Part shown: positions 40,632 through 51,049 of the stretch, piece after piece
How positions within the stretch are numbered: the first letter of the stretch is position 1
Layout: the number at the start of each line of letters is the position of its first letter
From: Cymbomonas tetramitiformis
Lineage: Eukaryota; Chlorophyta; Pyramimonadophyceae; Pyramimonadales; Pyramimonadaceae
Assembly: GCA_001247695.2 (NCBI GenBank)
Contig: LGRX02028936.1
Location: 1 to 64,000 of the forward strand
Length of the DNA stretch: 64,000 nt
Direction of reading: 5' to 3'
Notes under the pieces: model-generated
What the model was told of the DNA's origin: nothing
Database searches by the model: none
The model's input: the letters and a program-made list of their open reading frames with translations, nothing else
Made by a program: the position numbers and the translations under genes

Positions 40632-41223
40632 TGTTAAGGACGCACAAGCGAGCCTTAAGATATAATATAATATGATAAGATAGCACAGGTGTTATTGAAC
40701 AGTAACACTCGGGCAGCGTATGAGCGGGTGATGATTGCAGACTTCGTCCGAAGATACTGCTGTAGCACAACGCTACCTCATCTATACCGAATGCCTCCCA
40801 TCTCATAGATGGCACCGCTATTGGGTTGTGAACCCGAGGCATTGGTTGAACGACTAGTATCGGCTGAACGAATAATGCGGTCGCCATATGATACTCGCAT
40901 GCTTGTTCAGAACATGCTAGAAGCGAAGATGATTTCTTCTCCGAACCGTTCGGTACTTCAAGATAGCATCTTGCTTCGCCATTCTCGAGTCCGACATACG
41001 GCCTCTCGATGACATGTGTCATTCAAGTCTTACCTTGAATAAATGACAGATGATGTGACTTATCATCTCGATGACATGTACAGTCATAGTCGACCGTACT
41101 GACGACTGTCTGTCATTATAATATATGACATGACTCGACATGACATGACATGGTATGACATGTCTGACAGGTATGACACGTATGACATGTATGACACATG
41201 TGTCATCGGTCATAACCCTGACA
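40632..41223 (-). repeat. Chr-2 3' LTR
   Basis: This 592-bp repeat runs from TGTTAAGGACGC to ATAACCCTGACA on the plus strand. It differs from 54320-54920 mainly by one AAGAT unit and scattered substitutions. Confidence 0.92.
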
Positions 41224-42306
41224 GATCTCCCCTCTTAAAAGAGTTGTGACCTCACAACGGGCATACCTTTGTATATGTCTTTGATGTCTTTGTTGTTGTT
41301 GCTTCTGCTGGTACCAGTCTTCTTACACCGATTTGAGGCGTCCCTCATGGTGTTTTTAGGATATTGGGGGGAACTGAGTCCACTTTAAACCCTCACCTTA
41401 GGCATTAGCCTTACAATTCTTAGGATGTAGCCCCCTTTGAATTGCGTATCGTATTGCAGAGTGACGATTCAAGGTTCAATGAATTGCGTTTCGTGATACA
41501 GATTGACGCTGGAACTGCGTATCGTGTTTCAGAGCGACGATTCAAGGCATCCGAGGTTTACGTTACGGATTATTTGCGCTAGCCGTCGACGCCTTTGCGA
41601 ACGATGATCCCACGATTTAACAATTTATAATCGAACGATTCTCGGCCTGATATATATAACTGATCGACGAACCGGTACATGTTTCCACAGTTATTATATA
41701 TAGTGCACCCAACCCTTCCTCCCCTCCTGAAGACATCAAAGGAGGTTCACAGGCGGTCATGGGGAGCCCGATGTTTCCGGAGTTATTTCACCGGGGGCTT
41801 GTTTTAATGCAAACGGAGTGGCCCTGCTTAACGGAATTGGACTTATAATCCTTAACCGGTCTGCTCAACTCCTCATTTTTTTTGTCCAGTACGCACGCTT
41901 TGACGAACATCTGTCGCGATGAGTGAGAGTGGATTCGCCACGTACTAATGTGAAATTTATTTTAGTTATGTTCGTCAGGCATAACTTAGGATCACAACTC
42001 CGTCTACCTCAGTCGATGTCTCCGGTAGTTTCGGATGACTGGCCATAGAATCCGATGACTAACCACGGTCTTGGCAAAGGTAGCATTTAGCAGTTTTTAT
42101 TTATCCACAGATATGATATCTCGCATGTGTGCGTATCTGTGCAAGGGTATGATTTTGAACAAGGCTCACTACACCTTTAGCAAGGAAGGATCAATTTCCC
42201 GCTTCTATGCAACATAATGATAAAACATTAAGAGCAAGGTATATAGATGATCGACATGTATTAGTATATATTACAAGAAGTAAGGGCATGAGGCTTAATA
42301 TAATGT
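41224..42306 (-). other. Chr-2 3' untranslated region
   Basis: Equivalent to 24732-25735 in Chr-1. It begins (minus strand) after the chromodomain stop and ends in the polypurine tract CTTTTAAGAGGGGAGATC beside the LTR. No gene is supported. Confidence 0.65.
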
Positions 42307-43039
42307 TTAGCCTTCATAGGCAGCTATCATGTCTGCTGCATTGGTCAGCTCTGTGGCTTTGACCCAGGTGTCATGCTCGGGGCCGTAGCCTGCATATCGC
42401 ACTAAGTAGTACTTGACACCTCTAGTGATCTTATCTGAGAGTATGTGTGATATCTCAAACAGTGGTTGCCCTTCTTCGGTGATCATCTGTGGCAGAGGCA
42501 AAGGTGCTTGGATCGAGTCGTTATACAGCTCTATTCTGGATACGCAGGCTGTACCGGATGGATACGGATATCGAGATCCCCGAAATCTAACTCGTATGCA
42601 CGCCCATGGCTTAGCACTTTGGATATGGTAAACGGCCCAATATATGGCTGCTTGAAGTGTCTGCCTGCCTCTGTCAAACCAATCCATTGGATAAACTCGG
42701 TCCGTAAAAGAACTTTCTGCCCTACTGCATATTGCCGGGGCATGTGAGTCTTATTGAATCTGGCTTGGCTAATTTCTGCTGCTCGGGAAATGTTGTCTAC
42801 CGCGTTGGCATGTACAGCCGAGTACTGGTCAAAATGATCTCGAATAGCATTCTGTATTGGAACAGGAGCTTCTGGCGGAATAGTGATTGCCAGGTCATGA
42901 GGCGAAAGTGGCTGCGCCATCGAGTCGAGATAGAATGGTGAATAACCAGTAGTTGCAGAAACTGTGTTGTTAATGGCAAACTCCACCAGAGGCAACTTGT
43001 CCTCCCACGAATTGGCTGAAGTATCATTGCAACAACACC
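42307..43039 (-). pseudogene. pol: Chr-2 Pol: integrase C-terminal part and chromodomain
   Basis: On the minus strand the frame resumes after TG-B2 with the second integrase exon (LPLVEFAINNTVSATTGYSP, then VGQKVLLRTEFIQW and KQPYIGPFTISKVLSHGRAY). It shifts frame near 42545 (HPVQPAY against HPVPPVSR in Chr-1) and ends with the chromodomain (VKYYLVRYAGYGPEHDTW...AAYEG, stop at 42307). The Gln codon before KVLLRTEF is intact here, whereas Chr-1 has a stop. Confidence 0.85.
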
Positions 43040-43298
43040 TACTGGAATATCCCGGTTCAAGATATCAGACAGTCAGTGAACCAATATAGATAAACTCGTA
43101 TAAGAAATAAACCCTAAGCTAGATATACCCGGAACGGTCACGGAGTCGGAACGGTCTCGAGTCTAGCTACCTGTGACACTCGGTGTGTCACAGCACAGGC
43201 TTACGGATCAGTCACGGTCCAGTGTTGGCTACCTAGGAATCTGTCATAGGGGCCTGCACCGGGACTCCCGGTCAGGGCTGCCTATACAGATTTCAGCA
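43040..43298 (-). repeat. TG-B2 3' LTR
   Basis: This 259-bp repeat runs TACTGGAATATCCC...GATTTCAGCA on the plus strand and is followed inside by CACCACCCC, the polypurine tract complement. It is about 80% similar to the TG-B1 LTRs by eye. Confidence 0.9.
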
Positions 43299-43621
43299 CA
43301 CCACCCCAGCACTGTGGGTGGTGACTGACAGGTAAGTCAGAGAAGTTAAGATAAGTTAGGGTAGGAGCTAGGGTGACAAACCTAACTGCTAATCCAACTG
43401 TGCTATTCTGATACACAAATTGAAACCCTCTAGCTAGCACAAGTGCAGAAACCTACGGGTAAGGAGCTCCCGCTAAACAACTGAAAGGCACTGTGTAAGC
43501 AAACCAAATTGAAGATTGTAGATGTCAAAGCAAAGCATAAACCAAATTGAAGACCACGTTGAGGTCAAAGTACATCTCAGCACACCACCAGAGTGGTGTA
43601 CTGCCAGAGCCAGAAGGAAAA

Positions 43622-44506
43622 CTACTCGGGGTCAAAGTTCAGAGGGGCACCGTCACCACAATGTCCACGGTAGTAGCTTGCAGCACTGCTCTCCAGTGGG
43701 TCAGGCGGCCGGTGAACCACCGTCGTAGCACCCAGGGAGTGCAGTACTGCATCCATAGTGACGGGGTCCAGCTCGGAAATACCAGGGTAGATGCATAAAT
43801 CCCCTCTGCACAGCACAGGCTGCGGTGCAGCCCGACCCGATACCTGCACAGAGCCGATGTCATTGGCCGCCGTGTAGGCGGCAGCCCCCACACCCATGAT
43901 CGAGATGAAAAGAATGAGGGAGATAAAGTAAGGAAACCCCCACGGGCCCGCGTGTGCGGGGAAGCCCCATGGCGGCTTGCCACATCCGTAGGTGCGGGAA
44001 GCACCACCAGACTCGGGCACGTGGGCTGCGGGCTCTGACGCATGATTGGCCGAGATGGCCGGAGCCCGCGGCTTGACGGCGAAGCTGCCGTCTGCAAAAT
44101 CCTCGTAGTCGTCGGTGTCGTAGTTGGAAGTAGGGTCGGGGTTCGTAACAGCCGGTGATCTAGCCGTCGGCGTGTTGCGAACCGCGTCCGTCAGCCTCAA
44201 CGAGGCGTCAATGTCGGAGTCCCTCGTGAGGGACCTCTTCGCACGTGTGTGAACAACCATATCTCTGAAAGCCTGATGGGAGGTGGTACGCTGGGGCGCG
44301 TAAGGGTAATGGCGTGGGGAAAATGCGACGTCACAGTTACGTAAGGAGCGGTAGAGCCATGCGAGCGAGGGGCACTGGAAGACGTCGTCGAGGTCGAAGG
44401 TGCTGCAGACACCAGCCCAAGAAGCGGTAGCATGCTGGGCCAAGGCAAGAACTATACCGTAAAAGGACATTGCGCCAACGAAGCCCGGCCCAGGTCGAAT
44501 CCCCAT
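43622..44506 (-). CDS. TG-B2 protein: gag N-terminus fused to C-terminal membrane region
   Basis: The ORF has 294 codons from 44506; the similarity-based start is the internal Met of MVVHTRAKRSLTRDSD. After DASLRLTDAVRNTPTA (like DASIRLLDAVRDTPTA in TG-B1) the sequence jumps to NYDTDDYEDFADGSFAVKPR, which in TG-B1 comes after the zinc finger. Thus the gag core and finger are missing. A hydrophobic segment (FPYFISLILFISIMGVGAAA) follows and then about 85 residues. With no core it probably cannot assemble by itself; the conserved ends may reflect cis signals in the RNA. Confidence 0.75.
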   Translation of the reverse strand: MGIRPGPGFVGAMSFYGIVLALAQHATASWAGVCSTFDLDDVFQCPSLAWLYRSLRNCDVAFSPRHYPYAPQRTTSHQAFRDMVVHTRAKRSLTRDSDIDASLRLTDAVRNTPTARSPAVTNPDPTSNYDTDDYEDFADGSFAVKPRAPAISANHASEPAAHVPESGGASRTYGCGKPPWGFPAHAGPWGFPYFISLILFISIMGVGAAAYTAANDIGSVQVSGRAAPQPVLCRGDLCIYPGISELDPVTMDAVLHSLGATTVVHRPPDPLESSAASYYRGHCGDGAPLNFDPE

Positions 44507-44658
44507 AGCGGCGGCTCAAAGACGCACTTACAAACTGCTCATCTCAAACTTCCCACTCGTACCCAAACGCGCCGTTGCGCACCACCTCTCAAAGCGGCTG
44601 TTTTAGCCAATCATGGCCAAATTAGCTGTGGAATATAGCGTGGAATGGGTCCACGACC

Positions 44659-44917
44659 TACTGGAATATCCCGGTTCAAGATATCAGACAGTCAGTGAAC
44701 CAATATAGATAAACTCGTATAAGAAATAAACCCTAAGCTAGATATACCCGGAACGGTCACGGAGTCGGAACGGTCTCGAGTCTAGCTACCCGTGACACTC
44801 GGTGTGTCACAGCACAGGCTTACGGATCAGTCACGGTCCAGTGTTGGCTACCTAGGAATCTGTCATAGGGGCCTGCACCGGGACTCCCGGTCAGGGCTGC
44901 CTATACAGATTTCAGCA
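44659..44917 (-). repeat. TG-B2 5' LTR
   Basis: This 259-bp repeat partners 43040-43298. On the minus strand it is followed by GGTCGTGGACCC and, about 40 nt on, GGCCATGATTGGCTAAAA, the conserved leader motif of the TG families. Confidence 0.9.
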
Positions 44918-44921
44918 ACAC

Positions 44922-44999
44922 CTGTGGATGAAAAAGTATTATCTAATCAGTTTATAAACCAGAGGATGGTGAATATCGAATCGACAAATTGAAAAGTAC
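44922..44999 (-). other. Intron-like 78-nt interruption of integrase in Chr-2
   Basis: Minus strand: CCTCAG|GTACTTTTC at 45000/44999 and CCACAG|GTGTTG at 44922/44921. Removing it joins EDIL-R to CCCNDTSANSWEDK in frame; unspliced it contains stops. The same segment, also about 78 nt, is in Chr-1 at 23925-24002. TG-B2 is inserted four bases into the downstream exon. Confidence 0.7.
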
Positions 45000-46863
45000 C
45001 TGAGGATATCCTCAATGAAGGCATGGCTCCTCTCATTGGCTGCATTTGACTGTGGATGGTGTGAAGACGTCATAGACAATCTCGTACCAGTAGATTTCCA
45101 CAGTGTTTGCCAGAATGCAGAGGTGAATCTGGGGTCTCGATCTGAGATGATGTTCCTCGGAAGACCATGGAGCTTGAAGATATGTTGCATATATATCGAA
45201 GCAGTATGCTAAGCAGTCCAGGTCATGCTGAAGGGAATGAGATGACAGCGATGAGAGAATTGGCACATTACCACAAATATACTGTCGTCCCCATTAGTGG
45301 TGATAGGCAGGTCAGTAATCCAGTCAAGAGATACATCAAGCCATTTTGTCTTAGGCACACAATATCGTATATGTGACTGACCATAAGGTTTGTGTCGCCT
45401 CGTTTTCTGGCGTTGACAAACGGGGCACTCCCGAATGTACTGGATGGCTGCCGTCGTCATTCTTGGCCAATAATATCGGCTACGCAGTAGATGAAGCATG
45501 CGATTTTTGCCTACATGACCAGAAATAGTGGCTGAGTGGCACTCATGAAGGAGAATGTGGCGAAGCTGTGTGATCTCACCGTCATCTGTAGGGACCTTGG
45601 CTGTAGGTGGAATGTACAGTTGTCTGCCATATATGGTCTTGCGATAGATCAACCCCTGAATGAGCTCGAAGCTGAAGCTGCTGACTGACTGTGATGAAGT
45701 CGATGATGTCAGCTTAGCCAATATAGTGTGTGCAAATGTGTCACGATCATACTGGGATATAATGATGTCGTGAAGCTGATGAGCTGATGAAGAAGATATA
45801 AGAGTAATGAATGCAGGATCTGCAGGTGGCATGACTGGAACCTCCGTGATGTCTATGTGTTTCAGACAATCAGTGAGTTCAAAGAGTGTAGAGATACGAG
45901 TGAGTGCGTCTGCAACCTTGTTCTTCTCGCCAGAAATGTGCTCTATTCGGAAGTTGTACTCGGAGAGCTCATCCAACCACCTCGCCTGTTTGGGGCTTAG
46001 TGTGGATTTGGACTGGAAATAAACCAGTGGCTGATGATCTGAGCGTACAATAGTCTCAGGAGCTCCCAACAAGATGTGGCGAAAGAATCGGAAGCCCTCC
46101 ACAATGGCAAATAGCTCGATCTCAGGAATAGGCCAACGTCTCTGTGTATCGGAGAGAGTGACGCTGTGATAGCCACATGGCTTCATACCTTTTCCTTGGT
46201 CCTGTAGTACCACTTGACCAATGTGTGTGTCTGATCCATCGACCTCCATAATAGATGGCAGTTTCTGATCTGGAAGTTGTAGTACTGGAGCATTGCAGAT
46301 GGCACTTTTAAGGTTATCAAATGCCTGCTGCTGCTCAGATTCCCAGACAAACTCTGCATTATCTTTAAGGAGACGATTGAGCGGCTCGGCAATCTTGGAG
46401 AACTTTGGTATGAATCTCCTAAATTGACCGACCATGCCAAAGAATGACCGAAGGGATGACTTGCCATCTTTAGCCATACGGCGTAGAGGCTGCTTTCCAA
46501 CGGTAGGACCATACGACACTGGAGGCTGTATTGCCATGACTGCTCGGATTCTGTCTTCGATGATGGATAGGCCTGCTTCAGAGATGTGATGTCCGATAAA
46601 GTCTATGGATCTGACGAACAACTCCACCTTGGAAGGCCTGATGAAGAACTGGTGATCTCTGCAACGCTGGAGGAACTGTCGGACATGACTCACGTGGCTG
46701 TCAAAATCCGGACTGTATACAATAGTATCATCCATGAAAATGACAAGGAACCGATCGATGAAGTCGAAGAATGCCCGATTTCCTACACGTAGAGCTGTTG
46801 CAGGAGCATTGGTCAATCCGAAAGGCATAATTGTCCACTCATAGGAACCGTATTCGGTGCGAA
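45000..46863 (-). pseudogene. pol: Chr-2 Pol: RT C-part, RNase H and integrase
   Basis: On the minus strand from 46863 the frame gives EYGSYEWTIMPFGLTNAPAT, FLVIFMDDTIVYSP (RT active site), RNase H (SDHQPLVYFQSKS, KNKVADALTRI), the integrase zinc domain (HECHSATISGHVGKNRML, CPVCQRQKTRRHKPYG) and the core start WLDVSLDWITDLP. A single TAG near 45210 replaces CAG of Chr-1. The frame then continues MQHIFKLHGLPRNIISDRDP and NAANERSHAFIEDIL to the intron-like segment. This stretch is otherwise open for over 1.6 kb and is the best preserved pol in the window. Confidence 0.9.
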
Positions 46864-48494
46864 CACACTTCTCGCCGACCGGTCAACGCATGCACCTCTT
46901 CGAAAAAATTACAGCCGCCATATTTGTTTTATTATCGCGATAATTTTATGATAATGAGTGGCAACTTTTTCCTTCGTATGGTTTTATTACTATATTTTTC
47001 AGGTGTATTTTGATACGCGTTTTGAGACGAGCAGAGTTCAGTATGGTTCAAAAATCTGGTCGTAAAAATCAGCCGACTGAACCGCTTTTTGCGAGCCTTG
47101 AGATTCAGCTGAGACAGGTGTTGGGAGGTGTTACATCGGCCTTACACATGTTGAAAATTTCAAAAGGGAAGTATGCCACACTTTCGAGTGAGTTTGCGCG
47201 CGCTCAGCTAGTGGAATCCCCCTTTCGACGCTCACTGACTCGCAAGTTTTGACGAAAAATCTGCTCGAGGCCATCAAGCTAGTGGAAACGAAAGCGCAAG
47301 CGACAGTTGCCACAGCAGAAAGGGCCCTCATCTCAAATAAGAAAAGTGGAGAATCTGAGCGCGCTCAGGAGGCTGTGGGAACCACATCTTGTAAGGGTCC
47401 CAGCGCAAAAACACTCCGACGCAAGCAGCTTCGTTCATCACGCAGGGAAAAGGAACGCGCTGAAAAAAGTGACACAGAGCCAACAGTCGCTACCCCAATG
47501 TGCGTGAAAACGCCTTCGCAGAATCTGAGCTCAGACATGCTGGTAGAAACTTGCGCATCGCCAGTTGTTAAGTCAGAAGAAGCTGAACTAGTGACACCAG
47601 CTGCCACTTCTTCCATCGTGGCCTTAGGGCCTAAGTCCACTGGAAAGAAAAGAGCTAAGGGTAGCACTGGGGAAAAAGGCAATCGAAAGAACCCCAAGGC
47701 AAAGAGGTTGTTCACATGGAAGAAGGAAGAATCTAGAAAGCGCTCAGAATCAGTGCCTGCCGCTGACAAGCACGTTCCCACATCTCTGCAGCGCTCGACT
47801 TCACTTAGCCCTGAGGGGTGAACCATGTTCACAGTTTACGGCCGATAAATAACTTGGGGCAGAGGAGACTCTTTTATCAGACACTTTATTTGCTGCAGGA
47901 GGGGCATCACGATACGCCCACTTGTGGAATCGCACGTCTCGTTCCTCTTGCAATCTTTATTCAGTGCCAACATTTAATCAAGCCGCTTTTCCCACGAAGG
48001 TTTTTTCAGCGGCTTAATCTGTGTTGTATTTGCGGTGAGAGGATCCAGAGGACCCGTGGGCCCGCGGGATACGGCTTACCGAAATCCTATGAACCATCAG
48101 GTGGACTGCATAGGATCCCACACAACACCCTAGACACCGCCTGGAAGATTGATGGCTGTGTTTACCGCGCTCGTTGCTGTTTAAAGTAATCCTGTACAAT
48201 GCCCAGACAGATACATAGACTGCTTAACCGGGTGGGGCAACTCCCTCCTGTAACTGAAGTCGGGGTTGAGACTGTACCACTTGCATCTGAAGTATAGGAA
48301 TACTGTTTAGTCCCTGCCGAAGGACTTCAGTAATGGGACGGCCGACCGAAATGTAGACCGGGTTCCCTGCTCTATTCGTAGGTGCAAAACAGATCATACT
48401 TTCCTAATAGCGGTGGGGTGTGGAAAGGGAAAGGCTCCCTTTATAATCCAACCCACACCAGTAAAAATGGTGTCTTTATTTTATTTTTTTATTT
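46864..48494 (+). mobile_element. LINE-like or other retroposon insertion in Chr-2 RT
   Basis: It interrupts the RT frame between the codons for TAIRT and EYGSYEW. The 8-bp GGTGCGAA is present at 46856-46863 and 48495-48502. There are no inverted or direct terminal repeats, and the right end is an AT-rich tail (TTTATTTTATTTTTTTATTT), as expected for target-primed retroposition. The left 1 kb encodes a basic protein and the right 0.65 kb is non-coding with a hairpin (ATCCTATG...CATAGGAT near 48085-48117). No RT is present, so it is non-autonomous or 5'-truncated. Confidence 0.65.
47043..47821 (+). CDS. Basic, coiled-coil-like protein of the retroposon (possible ORF1)
   Basis: Two overlapping frames follow each other: 47043-47252 (from the ATG of MVQKSGRKNQPTEPLF; the frame is open from 47010) and 47249-47821. 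A one-base indel near 47247 probably separates them, since the second continues at once with helical LLEAIKLVETKAQATVATAE. The product is rich in Lys, Arg, Ser and Glu (RRKQLRSSRREKERAEK, KKRAKGSTGEKGNRKNPKAK), with no known domain. A nucleic-acid-binding ORF1-type protein is a guess from composition and from position in a retroposon. Confidence 0.4.
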
Positions 48495-48502
48495 GGTGCG
48501 AA

Positions 48503-49698
48503 TAGCTGTTTTGTGAATGTCATCTAGATGTATAGGGATCTGATGGAAAAACTGATTTGAAGTCAAATCTGCTAAACCATCGTGCACCTTTTAGCTGTTC
48601 AAGAAGGGTGTCGTGAGGTGGCAATGGATACGTGTCCTTAATTGTGATGTTATTAAGGGCTCGATAATCACAACACATCCTCCACTTCCCACCTGGCTTA
48701 GGAGCGAAAATGATAGGACATCCATATGGAGATGATGACGGACGAAGGATACCCAATTCGACATATTTGACGATCTGTCGTTTGAGCTCTTCCATCATGG
48801 GCACTGGTATGGTACGAACTGGCTGCGATGGCGGCTTGTGCCCGGGTTCAATGTTGATTCGATGATAACCACCTTCAAACCGTTCTAGCCTATGACCAAC
48901 TGGAAGATCCTCCTGGAATATATCTGAAAAGTCTTCCCTCATTAGATCACGTGCTGTTGTGACCTCTGGGTCTTCCATAGTGGTGTCCGAGTCTGCTGCT
49001 GCGAAGACCAGTTCACCATCGACCTCTGAGAGAAAGAAGAGATAAGCTACGGCTTCTTCAGCCGAACCACTGGATCGAATACGACGTAGGTGCTTTCTCA
49101 TGGTGGTGGCACTGACCAATTCCATTTCAGGAAGGCCATCTGAGCCTGGAGTCTGTTCAACTCTGGATAGTACTGTGCGAACACTGGAGCCTGATGAGTG
49201 CTCTCTAGTGATCGTCAGATTTTTGGACTGGAAGTCAATGTGTGGATTTCTCCTCTCCAACCAATCTTGACCCAGGATGACAGTGAAGGGTTTCATGTCA
49301 ATGATGTAGAAATCCTCTGTGTCCTTATACTTACCCAACGTGAATGTAGTATTGGGAAGATAGGATGTGCAAGGTAGTTGGCTTCCTCCAGCCAATCCCA
49401 CTGAGAATGATGAGGAATCGGTGGGTGCTATAGCAAGCTGAGCAGCGAACTGTCTATCGATGAAAGACGATGTAGCTCCTGGATCTACCAATATGTGAGT
49501 ACTCTGTCCATATACTTTCCCTTTGTACAACAACAACTTCTTCTGTGATTTCAGCTGTGTTGTCTGAGACTGCATATGTGCGATGTGCTCTGAGGGAGTA
49601 TCCATCTGCTGAAACTGTAATGTCAGACTGGAAAGGACTTCTTCTGAGATACTCTCAACCCGGCCACTTGCTTCAGTGGCATCTTCAGGCTGATTTAC
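48503..49698 (-). pseudogene. pol: Chr-2 Pol: protease and RT N-part
   Basis: On the minus strand the frame opens before MDTPSEHIAHMQSQTTQLKS and includes protease LVDPGATSSFIDRQFAAQL, a linker, and RT blocks PPSQPVRTIPVPMMEELKRQ, SSPYGCPIIFAPKPGGKWRM and DYRALNNITIKDTYPLPPHD. A one-base insertion near 48558 (CTTCAAATCAG where Chr-1 has CTTCAATCAG) shifts the frame 55 bp before the retroposon. Up to there it is fully open, unlike Chr-1. Confidence 0.9.
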
Positions 49699-49813
49699 CT
49701 TGGGGGTGCTCTCAACACTGGTACCTGTGCAGTACCCTGAGAGTTTCCCTGAGGAGCTGGAGCTTAAGCTGGAGCTGGAGCTGCAACTGCCGCATTGATG
49801 TTGTGCTGACTCT

Positions 49814-51049
49814 TTAGCTCCTTAACCAGGGTGTTGATTGTATTGATGAGTTTGCCGGACTCATTCTTAGTACCCTGATTCTGTTGCTGTTGTCTCCTGA
49901 AAGGATTCTGAGCTGGAGGCTTGCCTTGTATGGCTTTTCCATCTGGCGTCTTGGTGGAGAAACAATCCTTTGTGGCGTGATTGGTACGACCACAACGTTG
50001 GCAAGGCTGAGGAGGATTTTGTGCTTTTCCTTTCCCTTTACCTTTGCCTTTTCCACCTTTCCCTTTGCTCCGATTCTGATTGACATTTGGGTTCTGATCC
50101 TATTGGATCTGTCATATGGCTTTCTGCCACGTCCCTTGTCCTTCTCCTTTTTGACTGGGCCTCCTGATGACTGCTCCTTCTGCCCCCTATAGTGTAGGGT
50201 CTCTGACTGCTTTGAATGAACAACGTAATTCAAGTCGAGCAATATCTGTGTGGTTTGTGACCACGACAGATTATTCCTTTCATTCTCCGTTAGGAATCTT
50301 AGGTGGAACTGTTTTCGGAGATCAGGATCCATGCTGTTGACAAATTTGTCCTTTATCAACACATCGTCCAGATCAACTGTTGCTAGTGCAGCCAGTGACG
50401 TGAACGTGCGTAAATAATCTGAGAAAGTCTGGCTCCCTTGAGTCAGTGCCATTAGGTGTTTCTTAGCCACCGATCTCTTATGGGGGTTGCCAAACTGACT
50501 GAGGAAAATCCTTGTGACCTTCTCATATGTGGCATCTGGTTGTTTTGCCACGGCCTGGAAATAATGTCGGTCATTGTTTTGGATAAGCGTCAGGAATACT
50601 GTGATCAGGTCCTTGTCTGGAACTCCTGGATAAGTGAATTGGAAATATCTATCCACGGCTTCCAACCAAATCTCTGCGTCCTGTCCTGCTTTGAATTCCC
50701 TAGGTGGTGTCATTTTCACCTTTGGAACCAAAGTGGGTGGAGCTGGTGCTGGAACAGGATCATCATCAGGATCTGTGAAAACTATTGGAGCATTATCTGC
50801 TGTATACTCATCTTCTGGTTCCTGTGGTTCATTCTCAGGATCCCTATATCTGCTCATGTCGGGCCTCATGCGACTGATATTGTCGAAGTACCCTATCTGG
50901 TCGAATCTGGTCTGGGTATTTTCATAACCAGCGAGCCACTTGGGGATCTTGAACCGACTGTATGCATCGTAGGAACCTAAGATGTCAAAGAACCATGTTG
51001 ACGGATCTGCATTGATGGCTGGGATATCTGATTCTTCTGCTTCTGCCAT
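49814..51049 (-). pseudogene. gag: Chr-2 Gag with a frameshift before the zinc knuckle
   Basis: From the ATG at 51049 the frame matches Chr-1 Gag (INADPSTWFFDILGSYDAYS ... NNLSWSQTTQILLDLNYVVH) as far as GRGRKPYDRSN. A one-base deletion near 50100 then moves translation to another frame for the last 100 or so residues. The zinc-knuckle codons (CQRCG, NHATKDC) are still readable in the original frame near 49965-50010. A recent break in an otherwise well-kept gag. Confidence 0.85.

Larger units (their letters stand above)
43040..44917 (-). mobile_element. TG-B2: short LTR element inserted in Chr-2 integrase
   Basis: LTRs at 43040-43298 and 44659-44917 are almost identical (one substitution noticed). 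TSD ACACC is at 43035-43039 and 44918-44922. At 1.88 kb it is about half the size of TG-B1. Its single ORF joins the N-terminal and C-terminal parts of the TG-B protein and lacks the middle. A recent, internally deleted derivative. Confidence 0.92.
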
